Shown: positions 45,701 through 56,064 of the stretch, one piece after another | How positions within the stretch are numbered: position 1 is the first letter of the stretch | Layout: every line of letters starts with the position of its first letter | From: Cololabis saira | Lineage: Eukaryota; Chordata; Actinopteri; Beloniformes; Belonidae | Direction: 5' to 3' | NCBI RefSeq assembly: GCF_033807715.1 | Contig: NC_084596.1 | Location: forward strand, 31,132,879 to 31,196,878 | DNA: 64,000 nt | The notes under the pieces: model-generated | Databases searched by the model: none | What the model was told of the DNA's origin: nothing | Seen by the model: only the letters and a program-made list of their open reading frames with translations | Program-made: the position numbers and the translations under genes

Positions 45701-46972
45701 GTAGAGTGGCCCGGCACTCATTTGTTATGTCCTCAGTCACTCTACAGTTGTCGCGGTGCACCGCGGCTGCAGCACCAGCAGCACCAGAGTCCTGACTGAC
45801 GCTGTACTTCAAACACAGAGGGACACGATCAGCGCTATTATATTATAAGTCTGATATGTGATGACATTAAAAGTATGACATGAATCTGGCTTCATTTCAA
45901 CACCTCACCGCCTGCGTCGCCAGTTCCCCATATCTTCAAAATGTTCGTGCGCGAGGGTCAGGGTTGGCGTAAAGATACACACATTTTTCGGTTAGTTTTT
46001 TTTTTTAAATCCCAACCTTTGCGTAGAAGGTGGCTTGCACATCTTTCAAGCCCTGTTTTGTGCGCAAGCAAGCTTTATAAATGAGGCCCCTGGTGCGGCC
46101 GGAACAACCTAGAGCTCAACGCTCTAAAGACAGTGGAGATGATTGTGGACTACAGGAGGAACGCAGCCACACCTGCCCCCCTCACCCTGTGTGACTCCCC
46201 AGCAGACACTGTGGAGTCCTACCGCTTTCTGGGGACCATCATAACCCAGGACCTCAAGTGGGAGCTGAACATCACCTCCCTTACCAAAAAAGCACAGCAG
46301 AGGATGTACTTCCTGCGGCAGCTGAAGAAGTTCAACCTGCCAAAGATAATGATGGTGCAGTTCTACACGGCCATCATTGAGTCCATCCTCACCTCCTCCA
46401 TCACCGTCTGGTACGCTGCTGCCACTGTGAAGGACAGGAGCAGCTGCAGCATCATCCGCTCTGCAGAGAAGGTGATTGGCTGCAACCTCCCATCTATCCA
46501 GGACCTGCACGCTTCCAGGACCCTGAAGCGTGCAGGAAAGATTGCAGCAGACACCTCCCATCCCACAAACTGTTCCAGACTCTTCCCTCTGGCAGGAGGC
46601 TGCGGTCCATCAGGACCAAAACCTCACGCCACAAAAACAGTTTTTTCCCGTCTGCAGCTGTCCTCGTCAACAAGGCCCCGGTCCCCCCTCTCCCCCGTCT
46701 ACCACAGACTGCTCCCCCATCCCACTCTACGTTACATTAACGTAAAGACTCCAATCCCGACCTTATGCGTTACATTAACGCACATCCTAAGTCACTTTTG
46801 CACAGACTCATATCCGGCACTTTAAAAACCTCATGTTGTACATTTTTGCTTGTACATTTTCTCTCTTATATATTTGCTCTTGTACTGTATTGCACCAATC
46901 ACCACAACAAATTCCTTGTGTGTGTTTAACAAACTTGGCAATAAACCTTTTTCTGATTCTGATTCTGATTCA

Positions 46973-48609
46973 AAAAAGAAATCATGTGGAATATGTTTTA
47001 TTGTTTTGTATTTCAATTACAAGTTAAGAGAACATGTGCAGTTCAGACATTAAATAATATTTCATATCATGTCTGAAGCTACACGTCCACTTTTCAGTTA
47101 TATCTGGTGTGGATATTTCAGGATAATTCTTATTGTGCTAATATGTGTGACAAAGACCATCATGTGTAAACAAAGAACTTTCTCTGCAGGTAGAGTACAT
47201 TTTCAGATATTTTCTGATTAAAGTATTCCGACCTGCATGAGGTTGACTTAGATTTCTGCAAGAAAAAAACACTTTCTGATGAACATGCTTTTATTTTGTC
47301 TATTTTACTGTAGAACCCTACAGTTTGAAAAAGCCAGGCTTTATATTGGATTAAATTAAATGAAACACAAATCAAAGTTTTTTTAATTATTTAAAACAAA
47401 ACTTTAAAGTTTAGACCAATAACTATGCTTAAGTAAACAGAAGCATTTTAAGTTTGGTTTCAAAATGTGCTGGTGGTGTCAGCCTCTTTAACCCAAGAAG
47501 CTGGTTCCGTCAAAATGGTGCCTGATGGCCAAAGGCTCGTCCTCCAAATCTACATTTGGATATACTAGGAACTACAACTAAACCTGCAATTTGAGAGTAA
47601 ATCCTGGTAAAAAAACCAAATCCATGATTTCTCAGTTGTAGTAGAGACCAGAGCAAAATCATTTAAACCGTCCCTAAGGTGCTTGGGACTAAAAGCAAAA
47701 CCCTATGCTGTATCAAAATGTTAAAATAAAAGGTTTGTGGGCATCTAGACCGTAATTTTCTGAAGACATGCCTTTGGCTAAATGTTCTGTTAAACTTGGC
47801 TTCATAGAAATACAGCTGTGCACAGACTGGTGGGAAAACAGGGAAATGTATCAAGACAGGGCTGACAAGACACAGGTGCAAACAATCAGGGAGATGAGGT
47901 CAGGGAAAGTCCATCAGAATATTACAAGACAAACCCAGACGTTCAAATTCTGGGTCTTGAACCAGGACTCCAGAAGTGGAGTTAGCAGAAACAGAAATGG
48001 AAGAGGCAATACAACAAGAGTGGACTTCAAGACCCAATAACACCAGTTTTAAAAACCCAGATACCAACAGAAACACCAAATTAAATCCAAATCCTAAAGA
48101 ATTGCACCAGTCTCATCCAAACATTACATCAGTCTGTATTTGTAGAGTACATCTCATGAAAGTAGCAGCACTATACGTTTCACAACACAAAATACGAGTG
48201 TATAGGGATGTGATCAGACATGCCAAAGAAGAATGCATTAACATTTGAATTGGTGGGATTTGATGAATAAACCTGTATGGACTGCAATTTATTTTATTGG
48301 TCACGAAATGTCGCACTTTGTCACTGAAGCCTTGAGTAGTGAAACATTTTTTTCAATTTTCAATTCAACAATTGTCAAAGCTTCAAGAAAGGCTCAAATC
48401 TCCCATCACAAGTCGTTCATCCTACCGCTCACAGGGTGAGACCTGTTGCAGTCTGGCAATTCTCCTGCAAAGCTGAACATTTGCATTTGGGTCAGTGGAG
48501 ATTTGGTTCCCTTTTGGAGTCAGCTCCCAGTGGTCAATTGAGGGACTGCAACTATTCTTATTTTCACATTAGCTTCAACCCAGTCAAATAAGTGTGATTA
48601 TTGGTGATG
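46973..48609. other. Gene-free stretch between the two LINEs
   Basis: No gene. 47830-48030 has wording (GACAAGACACAGGTGCAAAC, then AATCAGGGAGATGAGG) resembling the interior of the TG...CA element at 62325, on the same strand, so it is probably a decayed relative. Confidence 0.4.
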
Positions 48610-48697
48610 CGGTGCAATAGCTAGTGTATATGATATGTAGTTCAATGGGGTAGAAGCAATTCAAAGGTTGTGGGTTCAAATCCCACAAGGGACAGTT
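48610..48697 (+). repeat. tRNA-like sequence (tRNA-derived repeat or pseudo-tRNA)
   Basis: TAGTTCAATGGGGTAGA resembles an A box. GTGGGTTCAAATCCCAC forms a perfect 5-bp T arm with the B-box loop TTCAAAT. I cannot close a proper acceptor stem, so I call it a SINE head or pseudo-tRNA, not a functional tRNA gene. Confidence 0.4.
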
Positions 48698-48989
48698 TTA
48701 TATAAGCACAAACAACTTCTCTCATTCAAATTAATCAGAATTTATTTACACAAGTGTCAAGAAGATGGTAAAGCAACACTTTGGATAAATTCTGATGGCT
48801 CAATTGCATAAAAAGGGACAAAAAACAAATCTTCTGATCATCCGTGTGTGTGTGGGTGGGTCACGTGACTCAAAGTGGCTCGGGGGTTTTATGACCGCGA
48901 GGCCCGAGTGTGTGTGTGTGAGTTGGTAGGAGAGGAGTAGAGGAGAAACAATCAAGTAAATGGACACACTTAAACTAACAACACAGTTG
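48698..48989. other. Short gene-free stretch
   Basis: Contains TG-rich low-complexity patches at 48843-48860 and 48909-48921. Nothing else is supported. Confidence 0.4.
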
Positions 48990-49447
48990 TACAGGGATCA
49001 GCGATCCAGCTCACAACTTTTAAAATGTGTTACTACGTTTTTCTGCCCAGACACAACAGCCTCTTACTTTCATGTTATTGATCATGATCTTCTAAGGTCA
49101 AAATTGAAGGCATATGGTTTTCTATCCTCTGCCCTTTCCTGGATGGACAGTTATCTGTCTGGGAGGAGGCAAAGAGTGTTCTTTAATGGAAGTCTTTCCG
49201 AAAGTAGGGATGTGATATGTGGGGTACCTCAGGGAAGCTGTTTAGGCCATCTTTTATTTTCCATTTTTATAAATGATATGCCTTGTGTTCTGAAGAAAGC
49301 AAATATGATTATGTATGCGGATGATTCGACCATGTTTTGCGCTGCTACTTCATGTGATATACTAAACAACATGTTATCAAGTGAATTGCAATCAGTGTCA
49401 AATTGGGTCAAAGAAAACAAATTAATCTTGAATGTTTCCAAGACAAA

Positions 49448-51008
49448 GGGCCCGATTTACTAAATGTTTGCGTGTGTTAAAACGTGTGCAAACTTGACAG
49501 CACCCGCAAACCAATGTGCGAGCTGATCTACTAACAGCGTGCAAAGACGACTGCGTCTCTGAAATGCGCAAAATTGCACACGCAATTCAGTTAGTACTTT
49601 TGCCCTGATGAATAATCAATATGGGGCGTACCCGGCAGAAATCCTAAATACTGGGAGGGGAAGATGCAAATTGCTCCATTTACCACGCGCAATGAGATTT
49701 ACCAAGCCTGAAAGTAGTTGCGCGTATTGTGATTGCGTCTGTATTTAATACGTTCGAAAGGAAGGTGCTAATCTGCTGCTGCTGTTATTGTGGCAAGGAG
49801 GCGACATCCAAAATCAAAGAATACGCAGAGAGAGTCTTTATTCTGCTGCATGCTATTTTAAAAATGGTTGCACAAGTTTTATTAAAGGCCACTTTTTCTT
49901 TAGTTCTTCGCCTTATATCTTCTTTTAATGTGCCCCCCTCCACTCGCCCACAAGCAGGCCAAGCCTTTGTGCCAAAACGTTGTATTTTATTGATTATTTA
50001 TCTTATTGAACGTGAAATCATCCTTCGTAAATTACATTTAATTAAAACCCGTGCTTATTAATCACAAAACACAGGTTAAACATCATGACCAAATCCGCTC
50101 CGACCCGCTGTGTCAGGATCAGCGCAGAGACTGCAGCTTCGCCTGAATTATGGTTCTGCGTTAAATCGACGGCGTAGCCGACGGCGTATATGGTCGCGGT
50201 GCGGTGTGCGTCGCCGCGTAGCCTACGCCGTCGGTTCTGCGTTGGTGTGACGCGGAACCATAAATCAGCCTTTAGTGTGCGCTCTGTACTGCGCTGTTCT
50301 GAACATTTCTCTTCTCTTCTCGCCATATGATGGTCCCATCTGTCACACATTTACTGTCAGTGTTTGCTATATAATATATAATATTTGCAATATACTGTGG
50401 ACATCTGAATAAAAACTTAACTCATAAATAGATTGAATCAAAGCGCTCTCCAGCTCTGTGTCTGTGTCTTTTTCTCCTCAGATCATGCCGAGCACCGCCG
50501 GGTCACGCAAACCCGACCAATTAAATATTAAAATCAAATTCAGTCCTGTGGCCCGTTTTTCTATTTCGTATTTTTGATCTGTGCCTAAAATTGAAATATG
50601 AAAAACCAGACGTTTTTCCGTTTTTTGTGTTACCAACTGCATTTATTCTATCGCAGGTTTTCTCCGATATTGCGTTTCTTTTGGTAATGTTTAAATTTCT
50701 TTGCTGTAGTTCATGAATGTGTTTATTTGCCTCTTCCACTAATATCTCCAACTCCAACTCGTCAAATTTCATTTTGCGCTTGTGACTTGTGACTGTGCAT
50801 TCCATCCACTCTCCATGGCGCAGAGTTTGCCCTCGCAAACCCTAAGACGCGCAACACCTCATTTAAATACTGCAGTTTGCACCTGTTATCAATTGCGCAG
50901 GCAATCTTAGTTGATCACTCGCAAAACACGCAACAACAGCACGCGCAAACTTTTTCAGTGCACACGCAATTTAGTACTCTTTATTTAGGATCTTAGTAAA
51001 TCGGGCCC
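49448..51008. mobile_element. Harbinger-like element inserted in LINE B
   Basis: Ends GGGCCCGATTTACTAA and TTAGTAAATCGGGCCC are perfect inverted complements. AAA is duplicated at 49445-49447 and 51009-51011, and the repaired site reads GACAAAGTGC, in frame with the LINE. A minus-strand frame at about 50772-50600 reads as a Myb/SANT-like start (KFDELELEILVEEANKHIHE, then CDRINAVGNTK). No transposase is left. A TTA-type MITE relative sits at 50141-50271. Confidence 0.85.
50141..50271. mobile_element. TTA-family MITE (copy C)
   Basis: Left GCCTGAATTATGGTTCTGCG, right CGCGGAACCATAAATCAGCC, with TTA on the right (50272-50274) and TTC on the left, so one side has mutated. The GC-rich centre is near-palindromic. 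Longer than the other two copies. Confidence 0.6.
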
Positions 51009-51224
51009 AAAGTGCATTGTCTTGGGAACCAGAGATATGCTGACTAAGGATTCCAAACTAAGTCTAACTATGGCAGGTACACCAATACAGCAAGTTAATA
51101 AAATTAAGTTATTGGGAGTCATTATTGATGAACGCTTGACATGGTCAGATCATATTGATACTATTGTTGTAAAAATGGGGCAGGGTATCGGTGTTGCACG
51201 TAGATGCTCTCCCTATATAATATA

Positions 51225-51947
51225 AGAGTAGACATTTAGAAAAAAAGGACACCACCATGCAACAAACTAGTAGAGGTGGTGGCAGAGTGGTAGTAGCAGT
51301 GGTTGTTACAAGAGCCCAACATGTCATCCACATCTGATTGAAGATCCAGATGTCCTCATTTTACCATAAAAACAATTTCAACTTTGTCAGTTTTGTGAAC
51401 TTTGTAAGGGCATTTGTGAGTATTCACATAGCCTACTATATTATAGAGATTACATATTTAATAGATAATATTAAATAAAAAAATTAACAATTCATTTTTT
51501 TCAGTCTTAGTACTTTTAAAAAAGCAAACAACATGGCTTTTCAATAAAGAAAATTATTACATCTGTAAAGAAGCATCCCATACTAAACCTACTGTAGGTA
51601 CGAGAATAGACAACATTCTATATGTGGTTTTCATAGCGACAAGCAATCTCTCAGTTCACAATGTATTTTAATAGAACATACTAAGCATTTTTCTCAATTT
51701 CCCTCAAGTGTGTGACTTGTCGGTGCATTCAAGGCATAAACAAAGTCAAACTGTACAGAAATGTCGATTTTCATTGATTATGAAACAACATATTCTAGTT
51801 TAGCAGACTTTGCTTGTATGATTGTGTAGCTTGCAGTTTCTGCAAAACCTAATATCTTAGGTATTGTCAAAGAATTGCACACACACCCTTCTCGTTACCA
51901 GACCAATCTAAACATATCTCATACTTGAGGTTCAAGTAGCATCTGGC
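51225..51947. other. Gene-free stretch
   Basis: AT-rich, no recognised feature. Confidence 0.4.
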
Positions 51948-52585
51948 GATGTTTTTCTTCAGTGTTTTCCTTTATTGTGGTTATCTTCACTCTGCTCGGC
52001 CCTGTCTTGTGGTTCTGGTCAAGTATGATCATCTCTTCTTCGCCACAAGTCTGGTCTCACTTCCACATACACAGCGTATACAAAACAGCAAACTTTATAT
52101 AACATATATAAAGTTTATATAACAATACATATAAATTTATATAACATCTCTATATAGATATCATGAACTTCTGTATAATATTGTATTCAGTGTCCACCAA
52201 AAGCATCTTCAGCATCATTTGTTTAATTTCAGTCATACTCGGTTTGGCATTCCAGCCCTCATTTAAAAAAAAAAAAAAAAACTGAATCCAGTGTTATTCT
52301 CAGATTTTGTGCAGGTTTCTGCATCTTACCTCCCAAACAAGAAAAAAACTGAACTTCAAAACACATTTTTCCTTTTCATGTTTTCTGTATAGGACGGGTA
52401 CCTTACAGTGTGGCCAGATTGTTAATCACCTGCTTATTCAAAATCTATTGAAAAATACTGTGAACATTGCAGAAGATTGGAATACACCTTCTACATCAAC
52501 TTCTTGCCTTTCTACACCGCTGTCAACCGTGCAGTATAGGTATGAACGGGTTAAATTTAGGGAACCATTTAAAGAAAATCCTGAG
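51948..52585 (+). pseudogene. Decayed XCR1-like chemokine receptor pseudogene
   Basis: Nucleotide alignment to the intact gene at 42062 is visible in order. TM1 region: TTTATTGTGGTTATCTTCAC then TTGTGGTTCTGGTCAAGTAT. TM2-3 region: TTCGCCACAAGTCTG, CACTTCCACAT, AAAACAGCAAACTTTAT. TM5-6 region: TTATTCTCAGAT, CAAAACACATTTTTCCTTTT, GGGTACCTTACA. TM7: TACACCTTCTACATCA and TTGCCTTTCTACACCGCTGT. The tail region GGTTAAATTTAGGGAACCAT ends it. The middle (TM4 and ECL2) is deleted or replaced by AT-rich filler, and frameshifts are numerous. The same orientation and its place between the receptors indicate an old tandem duplicate. It lies just upstream of receptor 2. Confidence 0.75.
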
Positions 52586-52656
52586 TTGTGTGTGCGTGCT
52601 TGTGTGTCTGTGTGTGTAGGGGCGGAGGTCAAAGCAACAAAAATAAAAACCTTTAA

Positions 52657-53240
52657 TGTATGCAAAAGCTGAGTCACTGTCTAGTGGTTTACAAGAGGTG
52701 TCAATTTCTGTATGTAGGTGACACCAAAAGAAAAACATCCTGTGAGCTTCTGATCAGAAGAGAGGAAACTTATTCAGAATCTCATTTACTCTTGTAATGA
52801 CATTCACAATTAAGACTTAAGGTCACTGGATAACTTTTTTAAGAATTCTCCTTGGGAATATTTAGGTGAATAATATGATATTATAACTTATAGTGTTTAT
52901 AATGTTTTAAAATAATATATACTTCATATTCTTTTAATTCATTTTCAGTTTTGTTTTCAAACAGAATCAAAAGGGTTTTTTATCAAAACCTCTATGATTA
53001 ATTTCTTAAGCAACACTGTCTCTGACTTAATATGAAACCAAAAAAAAAAAAGTGCTTCTCTTTCACAGACCCAAGCTCTTCATACACACTGCAGCATCAG
53101 CAGAGGGCTTGCCAGCTTGCTCAGGGTGAGTTGCTCAGAATGTTTTTTAACTCCTCTTGTTTTATAGAGCGTATGCAAAATATAGACATTTCAGAATTAT
53201 GAGAGATAATGTGTTGTCTTTATTTTTCATGTTTCCTCGG
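52657..53240 (+). repeat. Duplicated 5' segment, copy 1 (upstream of receptor 2)
   Basis: Near-identical to 57251-57828 over its whole length, with a few substitutions and small indels. It holds upstream sequence, a candidate 57-nt non-coding exon and most of the first intron of receptor 2. TTAA (52653-52656) abuts its left edge. Confidence 0.95.
53069..53125 (+). other. Candidate 5' UTR exon of receptor 2
   Basis: CTTCTCTTTCACAG precedes and GTGAGT follows a 57-nt segment with no ATG. The duplicate at 57658-57714 keeps both sites and the length. From this donor, an acceptor ending GGAAG at 53243, preceded by a pyrimidine tract, would give a 118-nt intron and place the ATG six bases into the next exon. 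It could also be the first exon. Confidence 0.5.
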
Positions 53241-53249
53241 AAGTCAACA

Positions 53250-54260
53250 ATGGAAAATATCTCCAACTTGACTGATGGAGGTGATTACTTCGATGATGGG
53301 CTTGTTTTTCTTTGTGAGTATTTTGACATTTCGACCGTGGAAGCAGCCTTCTTCGTCCTCATCTTCATCATCAGCGTCATAGGCAACAGTCTCCTCATCT
53401 GCGTTCTTGTTCTATATGAAAAACTGAAAAATGTCACGAATCTATTCGTCTTTAACCTGGCCTGCTCTGACTTGATCTTCACTGCCACACTCCCGTTCTG
53501 GGCTGTCTATTATCTTCAACACTGGATCTTCGGGGACTTTATGTGCAAATTCATGGCTGCAGCATACTTTGTTGGTCTGTACAGCAGTGTCATTTTACTG
53601 ACTGCCATGACTGTGGATCGTTTTGTCACTGTGGTGTTACATAACTGGCCAATCAATAATTTGAAGAGACAGAGGTGTGCGACTGGAGCCTGCGTAGGTG
53701 CCTGGATCATCAGTGTTGCTGCATCCCTGAGTGATGCTATGAAGATGCAAGTGTATGAAGAAGACATGTATTACTACTGTGAACCTCCCGGTATAGTTGA
53801 GCTGGGAGATTACTTCTTATTACCACTGCTCTTCTTCCTCCCATTTGCCATTGTTATTTTCTCTTACTGTGCCATCATCAGGACAGTTTTGCGGGCTTCA
53901 AACAGAAAAAGGCACAGGGCGGTAGCAATGGTGCTGTTCATTGTTGCAGCTTTCTTCATCTGCTGGGGACCATACAATACTTTACTTTTCATCAAGCTGT
54001 TTCATGAATCCGAAGTGTGTGAGACAGAAGAACGACTGGTAATGGTCTTTAAAATTTGTCGTATATTTGCCTTTTCTCACTGTTGTATGAACCCACTGCT
54101 TTATATGCTGTCACAAAAATTACGAAAACATCTATTGCAGCTTTTGTACTGTAAAACTGTATGGAGGAGCAATGAGAGAAGCACCGTTCAGACCAACACC
54201 GTTATTCAGAATGTGGTGTTCACAGCACACAACTCAGCTGTTATGTTAGACGACAAATAG
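53250..54260 (+). CDS. Chemokine receptor, XCR1/CCR-like (receptor 2), 336 aa
   Basis: An intact class A seven-helix chemokine receptor. From the chosen ATG: N-terminus DGGDYFDDG with Cys22, TM1 GN at 45-46, TM2 Asp74, Cys99 before TM3, DRF at 123-125 in place of DRY, ECL2 CEPP, CWGPYN in TM6, ECL3 Cys in SEVCETEE and NPLLY in TM7. CWGPYN and the SHCC-NP wording resemble the XCR1 group, but DRF differs from the HRY of the first receptor. I prefer the ATG at 53250. An in-frame ATG 31 codons upstream would add a basic stretch unlike any receptor N-terminus, falls in the presumed intron, and the sequence around it is part of the duplicated non-coding segment. I cannot assign it to a named paralogue. 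Ligand unknown. Confidence 0.88.
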   Translation: MENISNLTDGGDYFDDGLVFLCEYFDISTVEAAFFVLIFIISVIGNSLLICVLVLYEKLKNVTNLFVFNLACSDLIFTATLPFWAVYYLQHWIFGDFMCKFMAAAYFVGLYSSVILLTAMTVDRFVTVVLHNWPINNLKRQRCATGACVGAWIISVAASLSDAMKMQVYEEDMYYYCEPPGIVELGDYFLLPLLFFLPFAIVIFSYCAIIRTVLRASNRKRHRAVAMVLFIVAAFFICWGPYNTLLFIKLFHESEVCETEERLVMVFKICRIFAFSHCCMNPLLYMLSQKLRKHLLQLLYCKTVWRSNERSTVQTNTVIQNVVFTAHNSAVMLDDK

Positions 54261-54400
54261 AGAACTGCTCTTTAGAGGAAGCATTGGTTCGATGTCGCAA
54301 TACTGTTATTCAATATATTTTCCTCTGTTATGTATTTATGTTATGACTATATGGGTGAGAGTAAGAGTGATGTAAAGTATGTTTGTTTGTAAAATAATTT

Positions 54401-54406
54401 AATAAA
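54401..54406 (+). terminator. Candidate polyadenylation signal of receptor 2
   Basis: AATAAA 141 nt past the stop, followed by a TG-rich tract suited to cleavage factor binding. A further AAATAAAA lies near 54522. Confidence 0.5.
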
Positions 54407-54800
54407 GTATGTATGTTTGTTGATAGGTGCTTTTCCTGAGAACTTTGTCATTTGCTGTAGTGTTCTAATATCAAGAGTGTTTTATTGCACTCTGGGATAG
54501 CTCTTTTCACTTCCCTTTTCAAATAAAATGTCTTTCTAAACAGGCTCGGTCTTACAATTTGCTAACAAAAGAGTTTTTCAGATCCCATAGAGGAAATAAC
54601 AGGCAGTTCGAAATAAAACCCAAATAACACAATCACTCAGAGAAGCTGGAATCAGCAGCTGGAGTGACTCTCAGCACATGCAAGAAGTAAGCGATCAGTC
54701 ACATTTTATGCTTTGATATGTCTGTATATACAATTTTTCCCATAAAAGTGGAATAATTTTCTTTTCAGAGATTCATTATTTTATTTACAATAATTTCATG

Positions 54801-54803
<3 letters not shown>
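54407..54803. other. Gene-free stretch after receptor 2
   Basis: Nothing recognised beyond the alternative polyadenylation signal near 54522. Confidence 0.4.

Positions 54804-54879
<76 letters not shown>
54804..54879. repeat. (AT)n microsatellite
   Basis: About 38 AT units, flanked by further AT-rich sequence. Confidence 0.95.
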
Positions 54880-54882
<3 letters not shown>

Positions 54883-56060
54883 CAAATATTTCTTATTGAT
54901 ATATTTATATATATTGTATGTATGTTAATAATTATGAAAATAATTATTATAGATTGTAGACATGTTTCAGAAAAGCAGGGGGAGGAGATACAATATAATC
55001 CATTCTTATCATAATAACATATTTGTATTAATATATGCATATCAGCAGCAAGTGATGTGCCAGAAATCTGAGACAAAATAAATAAATGTTTTTTTTTCCC
55101 TGAAGTCTTTTCATACACAACCTTTATGGCACAATGAAAATAACAAACAATTTTCCCTATATTGTTGTTTATCTTTTAAAAAAGGCTAATAGACCGTTAA
55201 CCTAATAACAAATGAAAAAAGGAGTCAAGTAGTTTTGGAGGTCACGTAGAGCCATACACAATGCAGGGCGTCTCCCATGTACCACAGTGTCAACTGTGAA
55301 TAAGCTCATAATTCAGCTTTTAGTGGAATCTGTACAGCTTATGCTGGATCAGCTCTTTGTAAAATGTTGTGGAGAGTCTGTGCAAAGACATGAAAATGGT
55401 GTGAACAGCTCAAGCACATGCAACTTGATAGAAGATCAAATGAATGTGCCAGTGTGCAGGCACTTCCTGCTGACTTTATTAGACCTATTAATAAAAAAAA
55501 GAAAGAATAATCACCAAATCATTCATCAACTATTAACTATGTGGTTAGACTAAATGTATTTTTCCTCACCCTCCTTTCTCTTCACTTCCCCATTTCATTG
55601 TACTATCAACCTAAAACCAAACCTAAGAAAAAATACCAAATTCATTATCTAATACATCATGTATTATAAATGCATTCAGAGGATTAGATACATAAATAAA
55701 AAAAGAAATAAAGATTGAAAATTGAAACACATCAATAGTTACTTACAGTATTTATTTGGATTCCCTGAAATAGCCCACCACTGACGTTAAAGGTGCATGC
55801 TGCCACCTACTGAGAAGTATTTCACATCATGAACAGTTGGTGCCAGGATCTAATCCTGTTTAATGAAACAGTTGTGTTTGTGTTTGATCTTCAAAATCTA
55901 ATATTGGTGTAATCAATAATTTTAGAAAATAGTAAAATATAGGTTTAATAGCAGGTGACTTGTCTTTTGGGCATGCTGACATAAAAAAAAGAGATAAAAA
56001 ACATATAATATATTGAAGTTTCTTTTTTTAATTGAAAAACAAGAACGTGTAGTGAGACCT
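54880..56060. other. Gene-free AT-rich stretch
   Basis: No gene or repeat signature I can support. The 88-codon open frame at 55287-55553 lacks any motif. Confidence 0.4.
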
Positions 56061-56064
56061 TTAA

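Larger units (their letters stand above)
44890..46089. mobile_element. Harbinger-like element inserted in LINE A
   Basis: Ends GGGCCTCATTTATAAA and TTTATAAATGAGGCCC are perfect inverted complements. CTG is duplicated at 44887-44889 and 46090-46092, and removing one CTG plus the element restores continuous LINE sequence. The plus strand at 45235-45320 reads, with one frameshift, as a Myb/SANT-like start (NFMETEIQML, VDEVEARKTRLFGG), and 45430-45460 as CDLKVEAKRY, the end of that domain. A smaller palindromic element sits inside it. Confidence 0.82.
44310..46972 (+). mobile_element. LINE A, split by a 1.2-kb DNA transposon
   Basis: 5' part (44310-44889): reverse transcriptase motifs [20 protein letters not shown] and [16 protein letters not shown]. 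3' part (46090-46830): MIVDYRRN, SYRFLGTIITQDLKWE, KKAQQRMYFLRQLKKF, then SSITVWYAAAT and the C-terminal block. The tail CAATAAACC ends in a TTCTGA repeat at 46947-46972, typical of this fish LINE. The reading frame is broken in several places and the 5' end is missing, so it is inactive. Confidence 0.88.
48990..51224 (+). mobile_element. LINE B, split by a 1.56-kb DNA transposon
   Basis: 5' part (to 49447): reverse transcriptase motifs VIDHDLLRSKLKAYGF, WMDSYLSGRRQRVFFNG, GVPQGSCLGHLLFSIFINDM and the active site MYADDSTMF. The frame stops at the insertion within SKTK. The 3' part (51009-51224) resumes with CIVLGTRDML and LLGVIIDERLTWSDHI. Joined across the insertion, the frame is continuous, so the LINE frame was intact here when the transposon landed. 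It is of a different family from LINE A. Confidence 0.88.

Noticed and set aside
53157..53249. In-frame N-terminal extension of receptor 2
   Set aside because: It lies in the duplicated non-coding segment and presumed intron. Its basic sequence is unlike receptor N-termini, and the ATG at 53250 gives the expected length.
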